The position numbers and the translations under genes were made by a program. Shown here piece after piece: positions 61,875-64,000 of a DNA stretch of 64,000 nt. The DNA lies in contig NZ_FXZB01000002.1 of assembly GCF_900169065.1 (NCBI RefSeq), forward strand, positions 1 through 64,000, in the 5' to 3' direction. The notes below the pieces were generated by a model. The model saw only the letters and a program-made list of their open reading frames with translations. It made no database searches and was not told the origin of the DNA. This DNA comes from Brevibacterium aurantiacum. GTDB taxonomy: Bacteria; Actinomycetota; Actinomycetes; Actinomycetales; Brevibacteriaceae. Positions within the stretch are counted from its first letter, which is position 1, and each line of letters starts with the position of its first letter.

Positions 61875-63334
61875 GTTTCAGACTTATCCGGCTCATCCCA
61901 ATCGGGGGTGTAGGAGTTGGGGTCTGAAGCCGCCGGTCTCGAGCAGGCTTCGGGCGATGTAGTTGGTCAGGTTGCGGAACCCGAGTGCGGAGCCGCGCAG
62001 GTGTTCGAGCCGTCCGTTGAGCGCCTCGGTCGGCCCGTTGCTGGTGCCGGGTCGTTCGAAGTAGGCGAGCACGTCAGTGGCTCGCTTCTTCAGGGTCCGG
62101 CCCAGGGCGGTGAGCTCGGTGAGCACCTTGGGGACGCCGGCGCTGAGGTCGGTGATCAGCTTCTCCAAGAGCTCGCGGCCACGTTGCCGGTCCTCGTGGC
62201 GATAGGCGGCGATCATGCGCTGGTAGACACCCCAGGTCGCCTCGACCTCGACGTGAGCGTCATCAACGAACAGCGCGCGTAGCCTGTCGCTCTGCTTGTC
62301 GGTGAGCAGGTCCGCGCCGGTGTGCAGCGTGCGCCGCGACTTGTAGAGCGGGTCGTCCCTGAACCCACGGTGCCCGTGGATCGCGAGTTGGACCCGGCGC
62401 CGGCACCTGTCGAGGGCGTCACCGGCCAGGCGCACGACGTGGAAGGGATCCATCACCGTGACTGCGTCCGGGATCTCCTCTGCAGCGGCGGTCTTGAACC
62501 CGGTGAACCCGTCCATCGCCACCACCTCGACCGCGTCACGGAAGGCGTCGTCGCGGTCGGCGAGCCAGGTCTTGAACGCCGCCTTCGACCGGCCCTCGAC
62601 CATGTCCAGCAGCCTTGCTGGGCCGGCGCCATCGCGGACCGGGTGAGGTCGATGATCACGGTGACGTACTTGTCGCCACGCCTGGTGTGGCGCCAGACGT
62701 GCTCATCGACGCCAATGACCTTCACGCCCTCAAACCGCGTGGGGTCGTTGATCAGCAGCCGCTTGCCTTCGCCCAGGACCGCGTTGGTGGCGGTGTCCCA
62801 CGCGACCCCGAGTCCCTCGGCGACACGGGCGACGGTGAGGTGTGCGACCACGATCCCTTCCAGCGCCCACCGCAGCCCGGTGCGCGAGAGCTTCGCGCGT
62901 GGCTCCGCCGCGGCGCTGGTGTCTCGGCGCCACACGTGTCCACAGTCGGCACAGCGGTAGCGGCGCACTACAACTTCCAGCACGGTCGGTCGCCAGCCCA
63001 GCGGCTCGTGGGCCAACCGCCGGATCACGGCGTCACGAGCAGCGCCTTCGCTGCCGCACCGTCGGCACCACTGATCTGGTTCCACCACGCGGCACGCGAG
63101 GACCGCACGATCCGGTTCAAGTCGTTGTCCGGTCACGCTCAGACCGAGGCCGTCGAGTCGAGCGAAGGCGGTCAGGTCAAGGCGGCCGAAGCCGGCCGGC
63201 GGGGTAGCGTCGGACACGTCGAGGTCTTTCGGATGGATGGCGTAGGAACCTCCGTCGTCGCGAGATCTCGATGTCTATCTGCGGACCGACGCGCCCGGCC
63301 GACCTACACCCTCATCTGAGAAGACCCCTGAAAC
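61875..63334 (-). mobile_element. ISL3-family insertion sequence
   Basis: It contains a full-length but frameshifted ISL3 transposase. Short matching ends, GTTTCAG at 61875-61881 and its complement CTGAAAC at 63328-63334, and a GGGTGTAGG block near both ends give approximate borders. The 1.46-kb length fits the family. The exact ends and target duplication are not resolved. Confidence 0.65.
61893..63217 (-). pseudogene. ISL3-family transposase with a one-base frameshift
   Basis: The N-terminal frame (63217 down to about 62643) has the zinc-ribbon block CRRCGSEGAARDAVI with RYRCADCGHVW and the DDE start VKVIGVDEHVWRH. The rest is in another frame from about 62640: RLLDMVEGRSKAAFKTWLAD, VVAMDGFTGFKTAAAEEIPD and SNGPTEALNGRLEHLRGSAL. 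Adding one base to the GGG run at 62641-62643 gives IIDLTPVRDGAGPARLLDMV, the expected family sequence. This is a mutation or a sequencing slip; programmed shifting is unlikely because the site is not slippery. Confidence 0.85.
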
Positions 63335-63555
63335 GTCTTCGACGACGACGGGACCGGCGAGGAGGAGGGCGCGGTGAGCTAAAGGAATGGAGCTTGCTCG
63401 GCTTCGACGCCGCCGCAAGCTCCGGTGAAACGATCGGTACTGGTCGGTCGTCGTCGGTCACCACCGGATGGCGGCGTCCCCCACGCTCGGCGTTTGCGCA
63501 GGTCAGCGGTTCGTTCGCCCAGTGGGCGCATCAAGCGATAGACGCAAAGCCGACG
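63335..63555. other. Unassigned stretch between the IS and the tRNA fragment
   Basis: No convincing gene. The frame running across 63271-63558 on the + strand is arginine-rich and crosses the IS end, so I treat it as chance. Confidence 0.35.
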
Positions 63556-63559
63556 TGAT

Positions 63560-63592
63560 TAGGTCGTCGGTTCGATTCCGACAGGCGGCTCC
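63560..63592 (+). pseudogene. 3' fragment of a tRNA (possibly tRNA-Thr)
   Basis: GTCGG-TTCGATT-CCGAC (63566-63582) is a perfect T-arm, preceded by AGGTC-like variable-loop sequence and followed by AGGCGGC and TCC, the 3' acceptor strand. The matching 5' half (GCCGCCT and D-arm) is absent from the 80 bases upstream. A terminator follows at once. It looks like a tRNA end left by an integration or IS event. The Thr identity is a guess from memory of related tRNAs. Confidence 0.6.
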
Positions 63593-63595
63593 GGC

Positions 63596-63637
63596 GAACA
63601 GCCCCTGACCTGCGGAAACGCAGGGCAGGGGCTGTTC
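63596..63637 (+). terminator. Strong compound hairpin terminator
   Basis: Outer arms GAACAGCCCCTG (63596-63607) and CAGGGGCTGTTC (63626-63637), inner arms CCTGCG and CGCAGG with a GAAA loop, then GGTTCT. It directly follows the tRNA fragment and was probably its terminator. Confidence 0.85.
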
Positions 63638-63848
63638 GGTTCTGGTGGTCGCGCGATGCGCTGGCCTCACGGCTCTGCCCGACACCGACGTCGCTCTCCT
63701 CTGCGACGGACCCTCGCCGGCTGAGCGCTCGCGGCCGGCATCCTGTCCGTGTGCCGATAGGCCTCGCGCCGCTCGGCAACGCCGCATGGCGTTGCGTCGC
63801 GACCTGGCGACGGCTCGGCGGGGCGCGATCGTCTCGTGCGTTGGCGGA

Positions 63849-64000
63849 CTACGGGAGCTTGGACGCGAGGACGTCGGCCGCCAGGATCTCGGGTGCTGCG
63901 CTGAGGAGGTGCTGGTTGGCCATCAGGGCTGCGACGATGGCGCCGTTGGCGTGGGCGTCGCGAGCGGCCTCGTCGGGGAATGCATCGAAGATCCAGAAGG
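63849..64000 (-). CDS. C-terminal end of an ABM-type (quinol) monooxygenase, cut by the window edge
   Basis: The leftward frame from 64000 reads FWIFDAFPDEAARDAHANGA, then IVAALMANQHLLSAAPEILA, and stops at 63849. W-x-x-Y/F-D-x-F-x-D-x-x-A-x-x-A-H followed by a helical end is usual for antibiotic-biosynthesis-monooxygenase proteins of the YgiN type. About 50 residues are visible. The stretch between the terminator and this stop (63638-63848) holds nothing I can assign. Confidence 0.7.
   Translation of the reverse strand, partial: FWIFDAFPDEAARDAHANGAIVAALMANQHLLSAAPEILAADVLASKLP

Noticed and set aside
62641..62643. Programmed ribosomal frameshift in the ISL3 transposase
   Set aside because: The site lacks a slippery heptamer and ISL3 transposases are normally single-frame. 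A one-base loss is the simpler reading.
63271..63558. Rightward 95-codon frame before the tRNA fragment
   Set aside because: It crosses the presumed IS border and has low-complexity Arg-rich composition.

Overview
The window looks like an actinobacterial chromosome of the Brevibacterium type (Micrococcales). The DNA is high in GC, GTG starts are common, and the core genes (PaaZ, an MHS transporter, a four-subunit sarcosine oxidase, an actinobacterial QcrB relative, a DtxR-type iron box) fit. The genus is inferred from gene style and from the phenazine cluster, not proven.

Left chromosomal arm (1-5830): a transposase remnant, paaZ divergent from an MHS transporter around a PaaR-like operator, a PLP-dependent serine/threonine dehydratase, a small membrane protein, and the C-terminal part of an ABC ATPase.

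Integrated element (about 5824-36669, 30.8 kb): the ABC ATPase gene is cut exactly at its Walker B codons. Its N-terminal part lies at 36663-37192. Joining the two outer flanks restores the reading frame, so this is an integrative element inserted by the large serine recombinase at its left end. It carries a MobF/TraA relaxase and an oriT-like inverted repeat but no conjugation pore genes, so it is probably mobilizable rather than self-transmissible. The cargo is: (i) an array of about ten 27-bp palindromes with different but internally complementary stems (7876-8343); (ii) an orphan VbhA-like antitoxin with a Fic stub; (iii) a TPP-riboswitch-controlled operon of Nudix, ThiD, CMP-glycosidase-like, CMP-hydroxymethylase-like, methyltransferase and Nudix genes, which fits biosynthesis of a bacimethrin-like thiamine antivitamin, followed by a second TPP riboswitch with an SDR gene and an MFS exporter; (iv) a degenerate cytochrome-b (QcrB) paralogue between two ECF41-type sigma factors; (v) a phenazine cluster phzS-NO-B-C-D-E-F-G whose phzS-like monooxygenase is broken by an IS256-family element with a 9-bp target duplication and a passenger gene.

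Right chromosomal arm (36670-64000): RibD-like reductase, IclR and LysR regulators, an Orn/Lys/Arg-decarboxylase-family enzyme, an Ldh-family dehydrogenase, purU with the soxBDAG operon and its divergent GntR regulator, etfBA with a repeat-bearing cytochrome-b-like protein, an AsnC/Lrp regulator, a siderophore-uptake pair under an iron box, a large unknown protein, TetR and YqeB-like genes, a frameshifted ISL3-type IS, a tRNA 3' fragment, and the end of a monooxygenase gene.

Together, the element joins two antimicrobial or antimetabolite pathways with plausible export and self-protection genes in one mobilizable unit.
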